Shown here: in pieces, positions 9,168-19,919 of the stretch
How the letters are laid out: each line of letters opens with the position of its first letter
How positions within the stretch are numbered: the stretch's first letter is position 1
Assembly: GCA_003212395.1 (NCBI GenBank)
Contig: QCPU01000001.1
Coordinates: 249,761-313,760, forward strand
Length of the DNA stretch: 64,000 nucleotides
Direction of reading: 5' to 3'
Source of the DNA: Prochlorococcus sp. AG-442-B03
GTDB lineage: Bacteria > Cyanobacteriota > Cyanobacteriia > PCC-6307 > Cyanobiaceae
Program-made: the position numbers and the translations under genes
Notes under the pieces: model-generated
The model's database searches: none
The model's input: the letters and a program-made list of their open reading frames with translations, nothing else
Told to the model about the DNA's origin: nothing

Positions 9168-11147
9168 CTAATCCTTAAAATTATACTTATCAGAAGTCAA
9201 TAATTTCCAGTCTCCTTGTCCATTTAATTCTAAAATATTTTCATGAAAATCTTTTAAACTAGGTCTATGCCCAACACTAATCAGAGAAAGTTCTCGTTCC
9301 TTTAGTAAACTATATAGTTTTTTTTCAGTGTCAATATCTAAAGCACTTGTTGCTTCATCAAGTACTGCAAATCTCGGGGAATTTAGTAATAGTCTTGCAA
9401 AAGCCAATCTTTGTTGCTCACCAAGAGAAAGAATTCGTGGCCAATCTTGTTTGATATCAAGATTAGGATACCGATCCACTAAAGTTTTTAAATTAACTTC
9501 TTTAAGGACGGATGTTAAATGTTCATCACTATATTTCGCAACTTCTGTTGGGTAACATAATTGTTCTCTTAAAGAGCCTAATAGCATATAAGGCTTTTGA
9601 GGGATAAATAATAAGTCTCCCGTTTTTGGTTTTTGTACTATACCTTTCCTTGGTTCCCATAAACCACTTATCATTCTTAATAATGATGTTTTCCCGCATC
9701 CTGAAGGTCCTACAACTAAAAGGGATTGTTTTGCTTCAATACTTAGATTTAAATTTTTAATGATGGCTTTTTTAGAACCTGGAGGGCAAAGATTAGCGTT
9801 ATTAATAAGTATTGATGAATAATTAGGAATAATATTTTGATTTCTTGTAGGTTGAATTTTACTGATGGATTCAACTTTCGATTGAAATCCTTCTAAACGG
9901 CTTATTCCGGCTGTGAATTTTGCTAGTTCTTCTATCTGATTAACAACAAAGAATAATGATCCTTCAACTATATTGAAAGCAAAAATTGATTGGTTAAAAC
10001 TACCAAAATCTATTTCGCCAGTAAAATAAGCAGCTGACATTATTAAATAAGGAATAAAAACACCCGCGTAAGTAGTTGATCTCCGCATTACATCAATAAT
10101 CACTCTCCAAATAATTAATAAATTAAAGTTATTTACAACTTCAAGTAATCGTCTTTCAGTTTCAGTCTTTTCTGGTTTTTCTCCAGCATAAAAAGCTATT
10201 GATTCTGCATTATCTCTAATATGAACTAAGCCATATCTAAAGTCAGCTTCATAACGAAGCTGATTATAGTCAAGTTTCACTAGTTTTCTTCCGGAAATTA
10301 TAAGAATTGAAGTAGCAAAAGCAGCATAACCAAAAAGCGATAAAGTTAGATTTCTGCTGATATTCCATAGGATTAAAATGTTAAGGGAGAAAGTTAGTAA
10401 AGCATCAAAAATACCTAATGTGAAATTTAGGCTTTGACTTGTAAACGCTTTTGTATCTTCTGTAATCCTTTGATCTGGGTTATCAACATCAGTGGCTTCA
10501 TCATTAGGATTTAAGGTGTAATAGGCATTATTTGTCATGTAGTCAGATACTAATTTTTTGGTAAGCCAATCCCTCCAGATGATTCCTAGTTTATAAGTAC
10601 AAAAAATTTGTAAAACTCTTATTGGTAAGGCAGCCGCAAAACAGCATCCATAAATAATCAAAATATTATTAAAACTTGCTTCTTGCTTTAGATTTAGAGC
10701 GTTTGTTAGATCTTTATATATAAAACCTATACCTGCGTTAATCCCATTGACTGAAAGTAACATTAATACAATAATTCCAAGAATTAGCCAGTGTAACCAT
10801 CTTCTGTTTTTTAATTGCTTTCTTAGGGCAAAAAAACTGCCTGAACCTACTAAAAATAAACCTGAAAAGAATAAACCCCACCAACCAGACCAAATTCCAT
10901 TGATAGTATTTTCAACTCCTCCAAAATATTTATCAACAAGAACTGGTTGAATATTGTTTAAAAAGCTAATTATTCCAGTGAGACCAATTAGTACGATGCC
11001 TCCAACACAAAATAAAAGTGATAGGAGAAGCCAGATAAATTGGTATCCGTTACATTGATCAATTGGTAGGAAGAAGGGTTGTGCTAAATTTCTTAACTTT
11101 TCTAGTTGCTTATAAATTTTAGATTTATTGTTTAATATTGAATTCAT
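9168..11147 (-). CDS. ABC transporter, fused permease and ATPase (SbmA/BacA-like type)
   Basis: 659 residues. The N-terminal half has several membrane spans and the marker NPDQRITEDTKAF of the ABC_membrane_2 (SbmA/BacA, peroxisomal ABCD) family. The C-terminal ATPase has Walker A GPSGCGKTS at ~480, signature LSLGEQQRL at ~573, Walker B FAVLDEATSALD at ~593 and the H-loop SVGHRPS. It is a half-transporter that should homodimerise. Relatives move peptides, cofactors or fatty acyl groups; the substrate here cannot be read. The downstream Hli gene is almost contiguous. Confidence 0.9.
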   Translation of the reverse strand: MNSILNNKSKIYKQLEKLRNLAQPFFLPIDQCNGYQFIWLLLSLLFCVGGIVLIGLTGIISFLNNIQPVLVDKYFGGVENTINGIWSGWWGLFFSGLFLVGSGSFFALRKQLKNRRWLHWLILGIIVLMLLSVNGINAGIGFIYKDLTNALNLKQEASFNNILIIYGCCFAAALPIRVLQIFCTYKLGIIWRDWLTKKLVSDYMTNNAYYTLNPNDEATDVDNPDQRITEDTKAFTSQSLNFTLGIFDALLTFSLNILILWNISRNLTLSLFGYAAFATSILIISGRKLVKLDYNQLRYEADFRYGLVHIRDNAESIAFYAGEKPEKTETERRLLEVVNNFNLLIIWRVIIDVMRRSTTYAGVFIPYLIMSAAYFTGEIDFGSFNQSIFAFNIVEGSLFFVVNQIEELAKFTAGISRLEGFQSKVESISKIQPTRNQNIIPNYSSILINNANLCPPGSKKAIIKNLNLSIEAKQSLLVVGPSGCGKTSLLRMISGLWEPRKGIVQKPKTGDLLFIPQKPYMLLGSLREQLCYPTEVAKYSDEHLTSVLKEVNLKTLVDRYPNLDIKQDWPRILSLGEQQRLAFARLLLNSPRFAVLDEATSALDIDTEKKLYSLLKERELSLISVGHRPSLKDFHENILELNGQGDWKLLTSDKYNFKD

Positions 11148-11195
11148 TAATATTTTAATTTACTTTTTTAAGATAAATTATATCTTTTATGAACA

Positions 11196-11474
11196 CTATT
11201 TACCAAAGCCCATAAATGAAAGTGCCCATTCAGGAACGTTCAGATAGCTTAACATAGCTATATCGAATTCATGTACCTGTGGTATTGATTTGTCCAAGGC
11301 GAACCAAAGTAAAAAGGGCAAATTGAATAAAATTTGCAATTGCCATTTATAAGTTAAAACTTTCCAAATTTTAGTTAATATTAATTTCTGGGAATCATCT
11401 AATTCTTCCCAGTTTTTTGAGATTAAATTTAATAAATTTTTGGATTCTGACTTTATTGAATTTGGTGTATTCAT
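11196..11474 (-). CDS. Conserved hypothetical protein, 92 aa
   Basis: Not recognised. The N-terminal half is charged and helical; residues ~50-65 (LQILFNLPFLLWFALD) are hydrophobic enough for one membrane-associated helix, followed by a tail ending SFMGFGK. It lies between the HIT gene and the ABC exporter on the same strand with gaps of about 50 bases, suggesting a loose operon. Length, codon use and placement make it a credible gene. Confidence 0.65.
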   Translation of the reverse strand: MNTPNSIKSESKNLLNLISKNWEELDDSQKLILTKIWKVLTYKWQLQILFNLPFLLWFALDKSIPQVHEFDIAMLSYLNVPEWALSFMGFGK

Positions 11475-11521
11475 TTTGTTTTTTTCTTATTTATAACCTA
11501 TAAACATTTCTTTCGAGAGTT

Positions 11522-11863
11522 TTAACCTGGGGGCCAATTCATTTTTCTTCCAGATAAAAAATGTATATGTAAATGAAAAACTGTTTGTCCCGATTCTGCT
11601 CCAGTATTAATTACTGTTCTCCAATTAGTTAAATTTTTTGATTTAGCTATTTTGCTACCAATAAAAAGTAAATGCCCTAATAAATTTGCATCTTCTTCAA
11701 TACAATCTAATAAACTGATAATTGGCTTTTTTGGAATCACTAAAAAATGTACTGGTGCTTGCGCCTGGATATCATTAAAAGCAATACAAAACTCATCTTC
11801 ATAAAGCTTATCGCAGGGTATTTCTTCATTAATTATTTTTTGAAATATTGTAGTTTCAGTCAT
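11522..11863 (-). CDS. HIT family protein (histidine triad)
   Basis: 113 residues, typical for HINT-type hydrolases. The C-terminal triad VFHLHIHFLSG gives H-phi-H-phi-H, and the N-terminal part has IFQKIINEEIPCDKLYEDE as in HINT. These enzymes hydrolyse nucleoside phosphoramidates or AMP-lysyl substrates in the cytosol; the physiological substrate is usually unknown. The gene begins 4 bases after the stop of def, so co-transcription with def is likely. Confidence 0.92.
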   Translation of the reverse strand: MTETTIFQKIINEEIPCDKLYEDEFCIAFNDIQAQAPVHFLVIPKKPIISLLDCIEEDANLLGHLLFIGSKIAKSKNLTNWRTVINTGAESGQTVFHLHIHFLSGRKMNWPPG

Positions 11864-11867
11864 TAGA

Positions 11868-12473
11868 TTAATTAATAGAAATTACGTCTTTTTCGTTAAA
11901 CCCTTCCTTTATAAGTTCTTTGTTCAAATCATCTTTTGATGTAACTCTATCAACAAATAATATTCCGTTTAAGTGATCCATTTCATGTTGAATACACCTT
12001 GCTAGAAGTCCATCTGCTTTCATTTTACGTGGTCTCCCCATTTCATCTCTAAATTTTAATTTTATAGTTGATGGTCTTACTACATTCAAATAAACGCCAG
12101 GTATACTCAAGCAGCCTTCTTCGTATGAATTAAGGGTAGTTCCATAGTCTGTAATTTCTGGATTGATCAATATTAAAGGTTCTGCTGCTGAATCTTCAAA
12201 ATTTACATCTATCACAAGAAGCTCTTTGTTGATGCCAATTTGTGGTGCGGCAAGCCCAATTCCTTTAGCTGCATACATGCTTTGAAGCATTTCTCTAGCG
12301 AGTTTTCTAATCGATTCGTCAACCTTAGTTATTCTTTTGGAATTTTGTCTTAATACATCATCACCAAGTTTATAAATGTCTAGAGATGGCTTACTTGTTT
12401 GTTCTTTAGCAATTTTTTCTGAGCTTCCATTTATTCTTGACTTTTTTGCAAGTTGTGAAAAATGGTTTGCCAC
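11868..12473 (-). CDS. def: Peptide deformylase
   Basis: 201 residues. It removes the formyl group from the N-terminal methionine of nascent proteins at the ribosome. All three metal/catalytic motifs are visible: GIGLAAPQIG, EGCLS and QHEMDHLNG, supplying the Cys and two His ligands and the catalytic Glu. The ~30-residue polar N-terminal extension matches cyanobacterial type 1B-like enzymes. It is divergent from the S9 peptidase gene across a short AT-rich gap. Confidence 0.97.
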   Translation of the reverse strand: MANHFSQLAKKSRINGSSEKIAKEQTSKPSLDIYKLGDDVLRQNSKRITKVDESIRKLAREMLQSMYAAKGIGLAAPQIGINKELLVIDVNFEDSAAEPLILINPEITDYGTTLNSYEEGCLSIPGVYLNVVRPSTIKLKFRDEMGRPRKMKADGLLARCIQHEMDHLNGILFVDRVTSKDDLNKELIKEGFNEKDVISIN

Positions 12474-12550
12474 GTTAAAAAAGTTTTTAATTAAGAGTTT
12501 AGCTATAAAAATACTAGCACTTTAATTTACTTTCTTTATATTTTTTTTAA

Positions 12551-14476
12551 ATGAGTAATGATGATAAGTTAAAAGTTAGGCAAACTGAATCTAAAAAAAA
12601 TGCTTTCAAGGAATTAACTATTATTCGGGATACCATTTTTTGGATTGATGTTGTTGGTGAAACTCAAAATGAAAATGCCATTTTTGCAAGACCATTTAAT
12701 AATAAAGAAGCGTTTCCTCAGAAATTAACAAGTAAAAAATATAATATCAAAAATAATTTTCATGGATATGGTGGGAAATCTTATAAATGTATAAATTTTA
12801 AAAATAATTTTTATTTGATATGGATAGATCAGATTACGAAGGCAGTATGGTTTCAAATTTTTAAAGAGGCAGCGTCAAATTATAGAAGTCAAAATAAATA
12901 TCTCGATTCAATTCAAGCACCTAGACAACTATCTAAATCAATTGATGGAAATTTCGATTCTTCATTTGTCATTTCTGAAAAAAATTTTTTGTATGGTATT
13001 TGCGAGATTAATAATAGAGATTATTTATTTTCTTTAAATTTAAAAAAAACTAAACAAGATATTCATCGAATAAAAAAATTTAAAAATTTTGCTGGAGAAT
13101 TATCTTCTAATACTTCTGCTACATTATTTTCTTGGATAGAGTGGGATGCTCCATACATGCCCTGGGAGAAAAATGATCTGTTTTTTGCTCAAATAGATCT
13201 AGATGGAGAGATACAAAAAATAAAAAAATTCTCAAATAAGCTGATAAATGCCAAAAGAAACGTTTCTTTTTTTCAACCCTATTGGATAAGTGAAAGACTT
13301 CTAGTATGTTCTGAAGATAGTTCTGGATGGTGGAATTTATTGTTTTTAGATATTAATGAAATTGAGAATATTTTTATTAAGAAAAGAGTAGAGAGAAATT
13401 TGATTGAATATGGAGTACCACAATGGGTCTCCGGAATAACATTTTTTTCAGGGACTATAAAAAATTTATTTTGCCTAGCAAAAAAAGAAAATAATTTAAT
13501 AGTTGAGCAATATATAGATCTTCAATTTGTTCAAGAATTTTCTACTCCTTTTACCTCAATAAGCGATTTCAGTGTTTTTCGGAAAAAAGTTCTTTTAAAA
13601 GGTTATGGATCTAATTTTGTGGGAGTTGTACTTGAAATTGATTTCGCAGAAAAACATTTATCAAATTTTTCTGAGCAAATATATGTTGAATATATAAAAG
13701 ATTTTTCAAAACCTGAAACATTTTGGTTTAAAGGTTTTGAAGATCAATATACTCATTCTTTTCTTTACAGGCCGCTTGTCGAAAATTTTAGAAAGCCACC
13801 GCTCCTTGTTAGAGCACATAGTGGACCAACTTCATTTTTTGATGGATCATATAATTCTGAAGTTCAATATTGGACCTCGAAGGGATTTTTTGTTGCTGAA
13901 GTCAATTATGGAGGATCATCAGGATTTGGCAAAGCATATAGAGAGAGGTTGAATTATAAATGGGGTATTGTTGATTCTTATGATTGCAAAGCACTAGCTC
14001 TTGAACTGATTAAATCAAATCAAGTTGATAGTGAAAAAGTAGTTATTTTTGGGAATAGTGCTGGTGGGTTAACTGCCATGAATTGTTTATTATATGGGTC
14101 TATTTTTACAGCAGCAATTTGTAAATATCCTGTTCTTGATTTGAAGGATATGCATTACAACACTCATAGGTTTGAAAAAAATTATTTAAATTCTTTGGTA
14201 GGAAATTATGCAAAAAACCATGATGATTATATAAATAGATCACCGATAAGTCATATTAACAAAATAAAAAAACCTATCTTATTGTTTCATGGAAAAAAAG
14301 ATACAGTTATTTCTTATAAACAAACTTTAAAAATTCAAGAAATTTTGATTCAGAATAATAAATATTCAGAAGTTATTTTTTTTGATAATGAAGGGCATGG
14401 TTTTAGAAATATTGAAAATAAAGAAGTAGTAATGCAAAAATCTCAGGAATTTTTAAAAAATGCTTTAAATATTTAA
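12551..14476 (+). CDS. S9 family (prolyl oligopeptidase-like) serine peptidase
   Basis: 641 residues. The N-terminal ~400 residues are a divergent beta-propeller-like region; the C-terminal ~240 are an alpha/beta hydrolase. The triad can be placed as Ser503 in GNSAGG, Asp584 in HGKKDTV and His616 in DNEGHGF. The segment NYGGSSGFGKAYRERLNYKWGIVD, split around the oxyanion region, is typical of acylaminoacyl/dipeptidyl peptidases. It is probably a cytosolic peptidase; no signal peptide is evident. The 3' end overlaps the convergent sufS stop by 4 bases. Confidence 0.9.
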   Translation: MSNDDKLKVRQTESKKNAFKELTIIRDTIFWIDVVGETQNENAIFARPFNNKEAFPQKLTSKKYNIKNNFHGYGGKSYKCINFKNNFYLIWIDQITKAVWFQIFKEAASNYRSQNKYLDSIQAPRQLSKSIDGNFDSSFVISEKNFLYGICEINNRDYLFSLNLKKTKQDIHRIKKFKNFAGELSSNTSATLFSWIEWDAPYMPWEKNDLFFAQIDLDGEIQKIKKFSNKLINAKRNVSFFQPYWISERLLVCSEDSSGWWNLLFLDINEIENIFIKKRVERNLIEYGVPQWVSGITFFSGTIKNLFCLAKKENNLIVEQYIDLQFVQEFSTPFTSISDFSVFRKKVLLKGYGSNFVGVVLEIDFAEKHLSNFSEQIYVEYIKDFSKPETFWFKGFEDQYTHSFLYRPLVENFRKPPLLVRAHSGPTSFFDGSYNSEVQYWTSKGFFVAEVNYGGSSGFGKAYRERLNYKWGIVDSYDCKALALELIKSNQVDSEKVVIFGNSAGGLTAMNCLLYGSIFTAAICKYPVLDLKDMHYNTHRFEKNYLNSLVGNYAKNHDDYINRSPISHINKIKKPILLFHGKKDTVISYKQTLKIQEILIQNNKYSEVIFFDNEGHGFRNIENKEVVMQKSQEFLKNALNI

Positions 14477-15726
14477 GAATTGATCTTTAGAAAATCAATA
14501 GTATCTTTTAATTTTTCTATAAACATATCAATTTCTTCCTTATTGGTTGTGAAATTCATGCTAATTCTAGCCGTTGATTTAATTCCAATGTATCTGTGAA
14601 GAGGTTGACAGCAATGGTGACCACTTCTGATGCAAATTCCTTTTGAATCAAGAATTTCAGCAATATCATTTGAATGTATATTTTTTATATAAAAGGTAGC
14701 AAGTGAGGCTCTGTCTGGATCTATTTCCGGCGATGGACCTATGATTTCAATATTTTCTATTTGATTTAATTTTTCAAATAAATATTTAGTAATAGTCTTT
14801 TCATATTCATGAATTTCATTCAATCCAATATTGTTAATATAATTAATTGCTTCTGCAAGACCTATTGCTTCTGCAATGGCTGGAGTTCCAGCTTCAAACT
14901 TGTGTGGTAGCTCTGCCCAAGTACTTGTCTCTTCAAAAACATCTTGAATCATTTCGCCACCTCCAAAGAGAGGAGGAATTTTTTCTAGGATTTCTTTTCT
15001 TGACCAGAGGAAACCAATGCCTGTAGGACCGCATATTTTATGTCCTGACCCAGCTAAAAAATCTATATCAAGATCAATCACATCCAGTTTTTGATGAGCC
15101 AAACTTTGGCATGCATCTATTAACACTAAAGAACCTTTTTGTTTAGCTAATTTAGTTATTTCTTTGATTGGATTACAGCAACCTAGAGTATTACTAACAT
15201 GTACTAGGCTAACAAGTTTAGTTCTAGAGGTTAGTTTTGATTTAAAGTCGTCTATATCTAATTTTCCATCTTTATCTATACCGATAAATTTTAATTTGCA
15301 TTTATTTTTTGCTGCAACCATTTGCCATGGAACAATATTGCTATGATGCTCCATTATTGATAAGAGAATTTCATCGTTTTCTTTTAATGAATATTCGCCC
15401 CATGATCTAGCTACTAGATTGATTGCCTCAGTAGCATTTCTTGTGAAAATAATTTCTTTTGCTGAATTCGATTCTATATATTTGCTAATTAAATATCGTG
15501 CATTTTCAAATTCTTCTGTTGCTTTAGCACTTAATTGATGTGCCCCTCTATGTACATTGGCATTAAAGTTTTTGTAATATTCATCAATTTTTTTTAAGAC
15601 TTGTATTGGTTTTTGTGTGGTTGCAGCATGGTCTAAATAAATAATTGGCTCATTACTTTTTAAGTTCTTATTTAAAAGAGGAAAGTCTTTCTTCGTTATT
15701 TCAGGAAAATTTTGAATAGTTTCCAT
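14473..15726 (-). CDS. sufS: Cysteine desulfurase SufS
   Basis: 417 residues. This PLP enzyme moves sulfur from cysteine to an active-site Cys persulfide for Fe-S cluster assembly. The Schiff-base Lys is in AGSGHKICGPTG, and the catalytic Cys is Cys372 in RSGHHCCQP, the class II (SufS) signature. N-terminal YLDHAATTQKP is typical. It is last in the leftward order sufB-sufC-sufD-sufS. Its ATG overlaps the sufD stop by 1 base, indicating translational coupling. Confidence 0.97.
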   Translation of the reverse strand: METIQNFPEITKKDFPLLNKNLKSNEPIIYLDHAATTQKPIQVLKKIDEYYKNFNANVHRGAHQLSAKATEEFENARYLISKYIESNSAKEIIFTRNATEAINLVARSWGEYSLKENDEILLSIMEHHSNIVPWQMVAAKNKCKLKFIGIDKDGKLDIDDFKSKLTSRTKLVSLVHVSNTLGCCNPIKEITKLAKQKGSLVLIDACQSLAHQKLDVIDLDIDFLAGSGHKICGPTGIGFLWSRKEILEKIPPLFGGGEMIQDVFEETSTWAELPHKFEAGTPAIAEAIGLAEAINYINNIGLNEIHEYEKTITKYLFEKLNQIENIEIIGPSPEIDPDRASLATFYIKNIHSNDIAEILDSKGICIRSGHHCCQPLHRYIGIKSTARISMNFTTNKEEIDMFIEKLKDTIDFLKINS

Positions 15727-16943
15727 TAATTCTCATTTAAAAGTTTATCAAGCAAATCCCATTTATCTTTTGAAATGGGAATAAATGAAATTATTTCTTG
15801 AAAGTAAGAACTTAATTGTAGTTTACTTGCTTCTGTTAATGTGATCCCTCTTGTTCGCATATAAAAAAGTTCTTCTTCATTTAGTTGCGAAATTGTAGCT
15901 CCATGTTTGCATTTGACATCATCAGCAATTATTTCTAATTGAGGTTTGGTATCTATTTGTGCGAGATTTGATAAAAGTAAATTTCTGCTTAATTGGGAAG
16001 CATCAGTTCTCTGGGCAATTTTCGGAACTATTATTGAACCTTCAAATATTGCATGTGATTTATCATCAGCAAGTGATTTATTAATTTGATCTAGAAATCC
16101 ATTTGGGCCATTAAATTCTATTTTTGTATAGGTTGAAATTTGCTCATCTTTTTTTGTTATTTGCATACCTTTGATATTTGTTTTAGCGTTTCCCGCAGAT
16201 TGTTTAATACTAATTTCAAATCTCGCGTAATTGAATTTGAAATGTAATGATCCTAAGTTGTATGTACTATTTTTTTGTTGAATTACATTGAGAGAATTTA
16301 ATAGATTGGATCTGTTTTCACCGTAAGAGACAACACCATGATTTATGGAACTATTTTCTTTCAAGCAAAAGAAAGTTGACTGAGATAATGAAGAGTTTTC
16401 TTTACCAAGATTTACTTGTAATAATTCAATAGCACAATTCTTTTCTAAAAATATTACGAGGGTTTTTGCGTTTAAGGAATTACATGATGCATGACTAAAA
16501 ATTTCAATAGGAGGTATTTTTGATCCATTTATTTTTAATCCCAAAATATTATTTTTACAACTTAAAGACAGATTTAGTAGGTCACTCCAATTTTCGTTTT
16601 GCTTAAAAAAAGTTATCTGTTCTTTGATATATTTTTGTAATTCATCCTCACTTAATTGCTGTATTGAATAATTTTTCTCTATTAATTTAATTTGGCAATT
16701 CTCACCAATTATTAATCTAATAGTACTTTGAGAATTTTTCGGATATGGTATATCAAATTTTGAATCTTTTTCATTAATTGAGTAATCTAAAAAGTTTGAC
16801 AATTTTGATTTATTTGAAAGTCTCCATAGTTCACTTTTAGGATTAGGGAGAGGGCTTGCTTGTAATTTATGAAGACAGATTTTTTGTATTTCTGTTAGGT
16901 TATCATCCGATTTATTAGTTTTTATTTTTTCAATAATTTCCAT
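15726..16943 (-). CDS. sufD: Fe-S cluster assembly protein SufD
   Basis: 405 residues, a divergent paralog of SufB and scaffold partner in the SufBC2D complex. The C-terminal core (DDVKCKHGATISQLNEEELFYMRTRGI) carries the conserved Cys-Lys-His and FYMRTRG segments at the SufB-SufD interface. The N-terminal domain is poorly conserved, as is usual. It sits 4 bases after sufC and is coupled to sufS. Confidence 0.95.
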   Translation of the reverse strand: MEIIEKIKTNKSDDNLTEIQKICLHKLQASPLPNPKSELWRLSNKSKLSNFLDYSINEKDSKFDIPYPKNSQSTIRLIIGENCQIKLIEKNYSIQQLSEDELQKYIKEQITFFKQNENWSDLLNLSLSCKNNILGLKINGSKIPPIEIFSHASCNSLNAKTLVIFLEKNCAIELLQVNLGKENSSLSQSTFFCLKENSSINHGVVSYGENRSNLLNSLNVIQQKNSTYNLGSLHFKFNYARFEISIKQSAGNAKTNIKGMQITKKDEQISTYTKIEFNGPNGFLDQINKSLADDKSHAIFEGSIIVPKIAQRTDASQLSRNLLLSNLAQIDTKPQLEIIADDVKCKHGATISQLNEEELFYMRTRGITLTEASKLQLSSYFQEIISFIPISKDKWDLLDKLLNEN

Positions 16944-16947
16944 TTGT

Positions 16948-17733
16948 TTAGGTCTCTTTTATAAAGTTATCAGTCCATTCATACCCTTTTTCCTCAAGCT
17001 CTAGAGCAAGATCACTCTCACCAGTTTTTATGATTTGTCCGTCTGACATAACATGGACATAATTTGGTTTAATTTCATCTAATAATCTTTGATAGTGGGT
17101 AATAAGTATAATTCCAGTATGTTCATTAGATATTTTTTTAATGCCTGATGCAACTATTCTTAGAGCATCGATATCGAGACCAGAATCGGTCTCATCTAAT
17201 ATTGCTATCTTGGGCTCAAGTAAAGCCATTTGCAGAATCTCATTTCTTTTTTTTTCACCTCCGGAAAAGCCTTGGTTTACACTCCTTGATAGGAATGCGT
17301 GATCCATTTTCACAATTTCTAACTTTTCTTTAACTAATTCTTCAAAATCAAAAGTATCCAATTCTTCTTTGTTGAGAAATTTCCTTCTAGCATTAGTTGA
17401 AACTCTAAGAAACTCAAGATTACTTACACCTGGAATCTCAATTGGATATTGAAAACCAAGAAAAATTCCTGATTGAGATCTCTCTTCAGGTTCTAGAGAG
17501 TTGATGTTTGCACCTAAAAATTTTATGTCGCCATTTGTAATATTATACGAGGGATGTCCTGCAATGATTTTCGAAAGAGTACTTTTGCCACATCCATTTC
17601 TTCCCATAATGGCATGGATTTCCCCAGGATAGACAGTAAGTGAAACCCCTTTTAAAATTGGAAGATTATCAGTAGATGCAGAGAGATTTTCAACTTCTAA
17701 AATTGGATCTGATTCTTTCATTTTACTTTGCAT
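16948..17733 (-). CDS. sufC: Fe-S cluster assembly ATPase SufC
   Basis: 261 residues. The cytosolic ABC-type ATPase of the SufBC2D scaffold. Walker A is GRNGCGKST, the signature region [16 protein letters not shown] and Walker [13 protein letters not shown], with ITHYQRLL as H-loop; the altered SGGEKKRNE motif is specific to SufC. A second ATG four codons in (MKESDP) is an alternative start. It lies 21 bases after sufB. Confidence 0.97.
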   Translation of the reverse strand: MQSKMKESDPILEVENLSASTDNLPILKGVSLTVYPGEIHAIMGRNGCGKSTLSKIIAGHPSYNITNGDIKFLGANINSLEPEERSQSGIFLGFQYPIEIPGVSNLEFLRVSTNARRKFLNKEELDTFDFEELVKEKLEIVKMDHAFLSRSVNQGFSGGEKKRNEILQMALLEPKIAILDETDSGLDIDALRIVASGIKKISNEHTGIILITHYQRLLDEIKPNYVHVMSDGQIIKTGESDLALELEEKGYEWTDNFIKET

Positions 17734-17754
17734 TTCAGTTTAGAAATTGATTAA

Positions 17755-19197
17755 TTAACCTACTGATCCCTCTAGTTTAAGTGCCAGTAACTTATCTGCT
17801 TCAGTAGCAAATTCCATAGGTAATTGATTAAATACATCTCTGCAAAAACCGCTGACCATCATAGATACTGCCTCCTCAAATTCTATACCTCTGCTTTGGA
17901 GATAAAAAAGTTGGTCTTCTGAGATTCTACATGTGCTTGCTTCATGCTCAATTTCAGAATTGGGTTGTTGAGATTTGATGTAAGGGAATGTATTTGCAGA
18001 AGCTTGATCCCCTATTAACATTGAATCACATTGACTGTAATTTCTTGATCCTGTAGCTTTCGTACCCATTTTGACAAGACCTCTATAGCTATTTTTTGAG
18101 TTACCTGCACTAATACCTTTGCTAACAATAGTTGATTTGGTCTTAGGACCAATATGGATCATTTTTGTTCCAGTATCTGCTTGCTGAAGATTATTGGTGA
18201 GAGCCACTGAATAAAATTCTCCTACAGATTCTTCCCCTAAAAGAAGGCAGCTAGGATATTTCCATGTAATTGCAGACCCTGTTTCAACTTGAGACCAGCT
18301 AATTTTACTTCTCTTACCTAAACATTTTCCTCTCTTGGTGACAAAATTAAAAATTCCGCCAATACCTTCTTCATCACCAGCATACCAATTTTGCACTGTT
18401 GAATATTTTATTGAAGCGTCGTCTAATGCTATAAGCTCTACAACTGCTGCATGAAGGGTATTTGTATCAAACATTGGAGCTGTACAACCTTCTAGATAAC
18501 TTACAGAACTTGATTCTTCAGCAATGATAAGTGTTCTTTCGAATTGTCCTGAATCTCCACTATTAATTCTGAAGTAGGAAGATAGATCCATAGGGCAGGT
18601 AACACCTTTTGGAATATAAACAAAAGAACCATCACTAAAAACTGCAGAATTTAGTGCTGCAAAATAATTATCACTAGCAGGAACTACTGTACCTAAATAT
18701 TTTTCAATCAAATCCGCGTGATTTTTTACTGCTTCACTAATTGAGCAAAATATAACTCCATGTTCCGCAAGTTCTTCTCTAAAAGTTGTGGCTATAGAAA
18801 CACTATCAAAGACGGCATCTACTGCTACATTTGTGAGTTTTTTTTGCTCCGTGAGGGGTATTCCTAATTTGTCAAAAGTCTCAAGAAGTTTGGGATCAAC
18901 TTCATCTAAGCTAGAAATTTTCTCTTTTTGCTTAGGAGCAGAGTAATAAATAATATCTTGATAATCAATTTTTTTATATCCCAATGCTGCCCAATCAGGC
19001 TCTTTCATTTTTTGCCATTTTTTAAAGGCTTTTAATCTAAAATCAAGAAGAAATTTTGGTTCTTCTTTTTTCTGTGAAATTAATTTTATGATATCTTCAT
19101 TTAATCCCTTCTCTATTTTTTCAGTTTCGATATCAGTAACAAAACCATATTTGTAAGGCTCTTTTACTACATCTTTAACTAGATTTTCGTTGACCAT
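17755..19197 (-). CDS. sufB: Fe-S cluster assembly protein SufB
   Basis: 480 residues, full length. Main scaffold of the Suf pathway that builds clusters for photosystem I and other proteins. Typical blocks include [25 protein letters not shown] and the C-terminal [21 protein letters not shown] with the assembly Cys. First gene of the operon. Upstream is a 95-base divergent region with TATA-like elements. I do not see a sufR repressor gene next to it, unlike in many freshwater cyanobacteria. Confidence 0.97.
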   Translation of the reverse strand: MVNENLVKDVVKEPYKYGFVTDIETEKIEKGLNEDIIKLISQKKEEPKFLLDFRLKAFKKWQKMKEPDWAALGYKKIDYQDIIYYSAPKQKEKISSLDEVDPKLLETFDKLGIPLTEQKKLTNVAVDAVFDSVSIATTFREELAEHGVIFCSISEAVKNHADLIEKYLGTVVPASDNYFAALNSAVFSDGSFVYIPKGVTCPMDLSSYFRINSGDSGQFERTLIIAEESSSVSYLEGCTAPMFDTNTLHAAVVELIALDDASIKYSTVQNWYAGDEEGIGGIFNFVTKRGKCLGKRSKISWSQVETGSAITWKYPSCLLLGEESVGEFYSVALTNNLQQADTGTKMIHIGPKTKSTIVSKGISAGNSKNSYRGLVKMGTKATGSRNYSQCDSMLIGDQASANTFPYIKSQQPNSEIEHEASTCRISEDQLFYLQSRGIEFEEAVSMMVSGFCRDVFNQLPMEFATEADKLLALKLEGSVG

Positions 19198-19292
19198 GTT
19201 ATCAAAAATAACTTATTACAATTAGCTTTATATACTTTAACTAAAGATCCCCCCAATATTGAGTTTTTTTCCTTTATTAAAACTAAAAATTA

Positions 19293-19646
19293 ATGTCTAA
19301 TCATCTTGATCCTTTGTCTAACTCATTAAACATAGAAACTATTCAAGAAATTGATAATCTTGATCTACCTATAATGCAGAAACATCATTTAAGAATTCTA
19401 GTTCATTGCCTTCAGATTTTAAAAACTATCAATGTAGATAATAATTTGGAATATCAAAATAAAAACCCCCTGAGAGAATGGTGTGATAACCAATCCAAAA
19501 AATTTGATGATAAAAAATTTAGTGATCTTTTTTATGAGCAGTTAGAGTCCACTTCGAAAAAATTAAGTACTTTTTCAAAAAAAATAGGTAAAAGCATTGA
19601 GGATTTAGAGATAGATGATTTAGTACTTCTCGTTGAACTACGCTGA
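19293..19646 (+). CDS. Conserved hypothetical protein divergent from sufB
   Basis: 117 residues, not recognised. It appears largely helical, with a conserved-looking block LDLPIMQKHHLRILVHCLQILKTI and a charged C-terminal half; no signal peptide or membrane span. It occupies the place next to the suf operon where sufR sits in other cyanobacteria. It has no visible DNA-binding helix-turn-helix and no Cys ligands for an Fe-S cluster (one Cys in the first half, one in REWCDNQ), so I do not call it SufR. Confidence 0.7.
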   Translation: MSNHLDPLSNSLNIETIQEIDNLDLPIMQKHHLRILVHCLQILKTINVDNNLEYQNKNPLREWCDNQSKKFDDKKFSDLFYEQLESTSKKLSTFSKKIGKSIEDLEIDDLVLLVELR

Positions 19647-19919
19647 ATTCTCTTTTGTTTAACTGATCCCGAAGAAAAAATATATTTTTGTTGAGTCGTT
19701 AACAAATTCAGGTAATAAAATTTAAAAAAAAAGAAAATTAATTTACATTTCAAAAGATCTAAAAATTAATTATTTTTCTTTGATACCAACTGTTTTGAAG
19801 AGAAATATCAATTTTGAGAATTTTTTAGTAGTCAGAGGATCCTGACGACAGGCCAAAAAGACACACAATTCCTAAAAAAAAAGAACATACTGATCCCAAA
19901 CAAAAACGGAGAATTTAAA

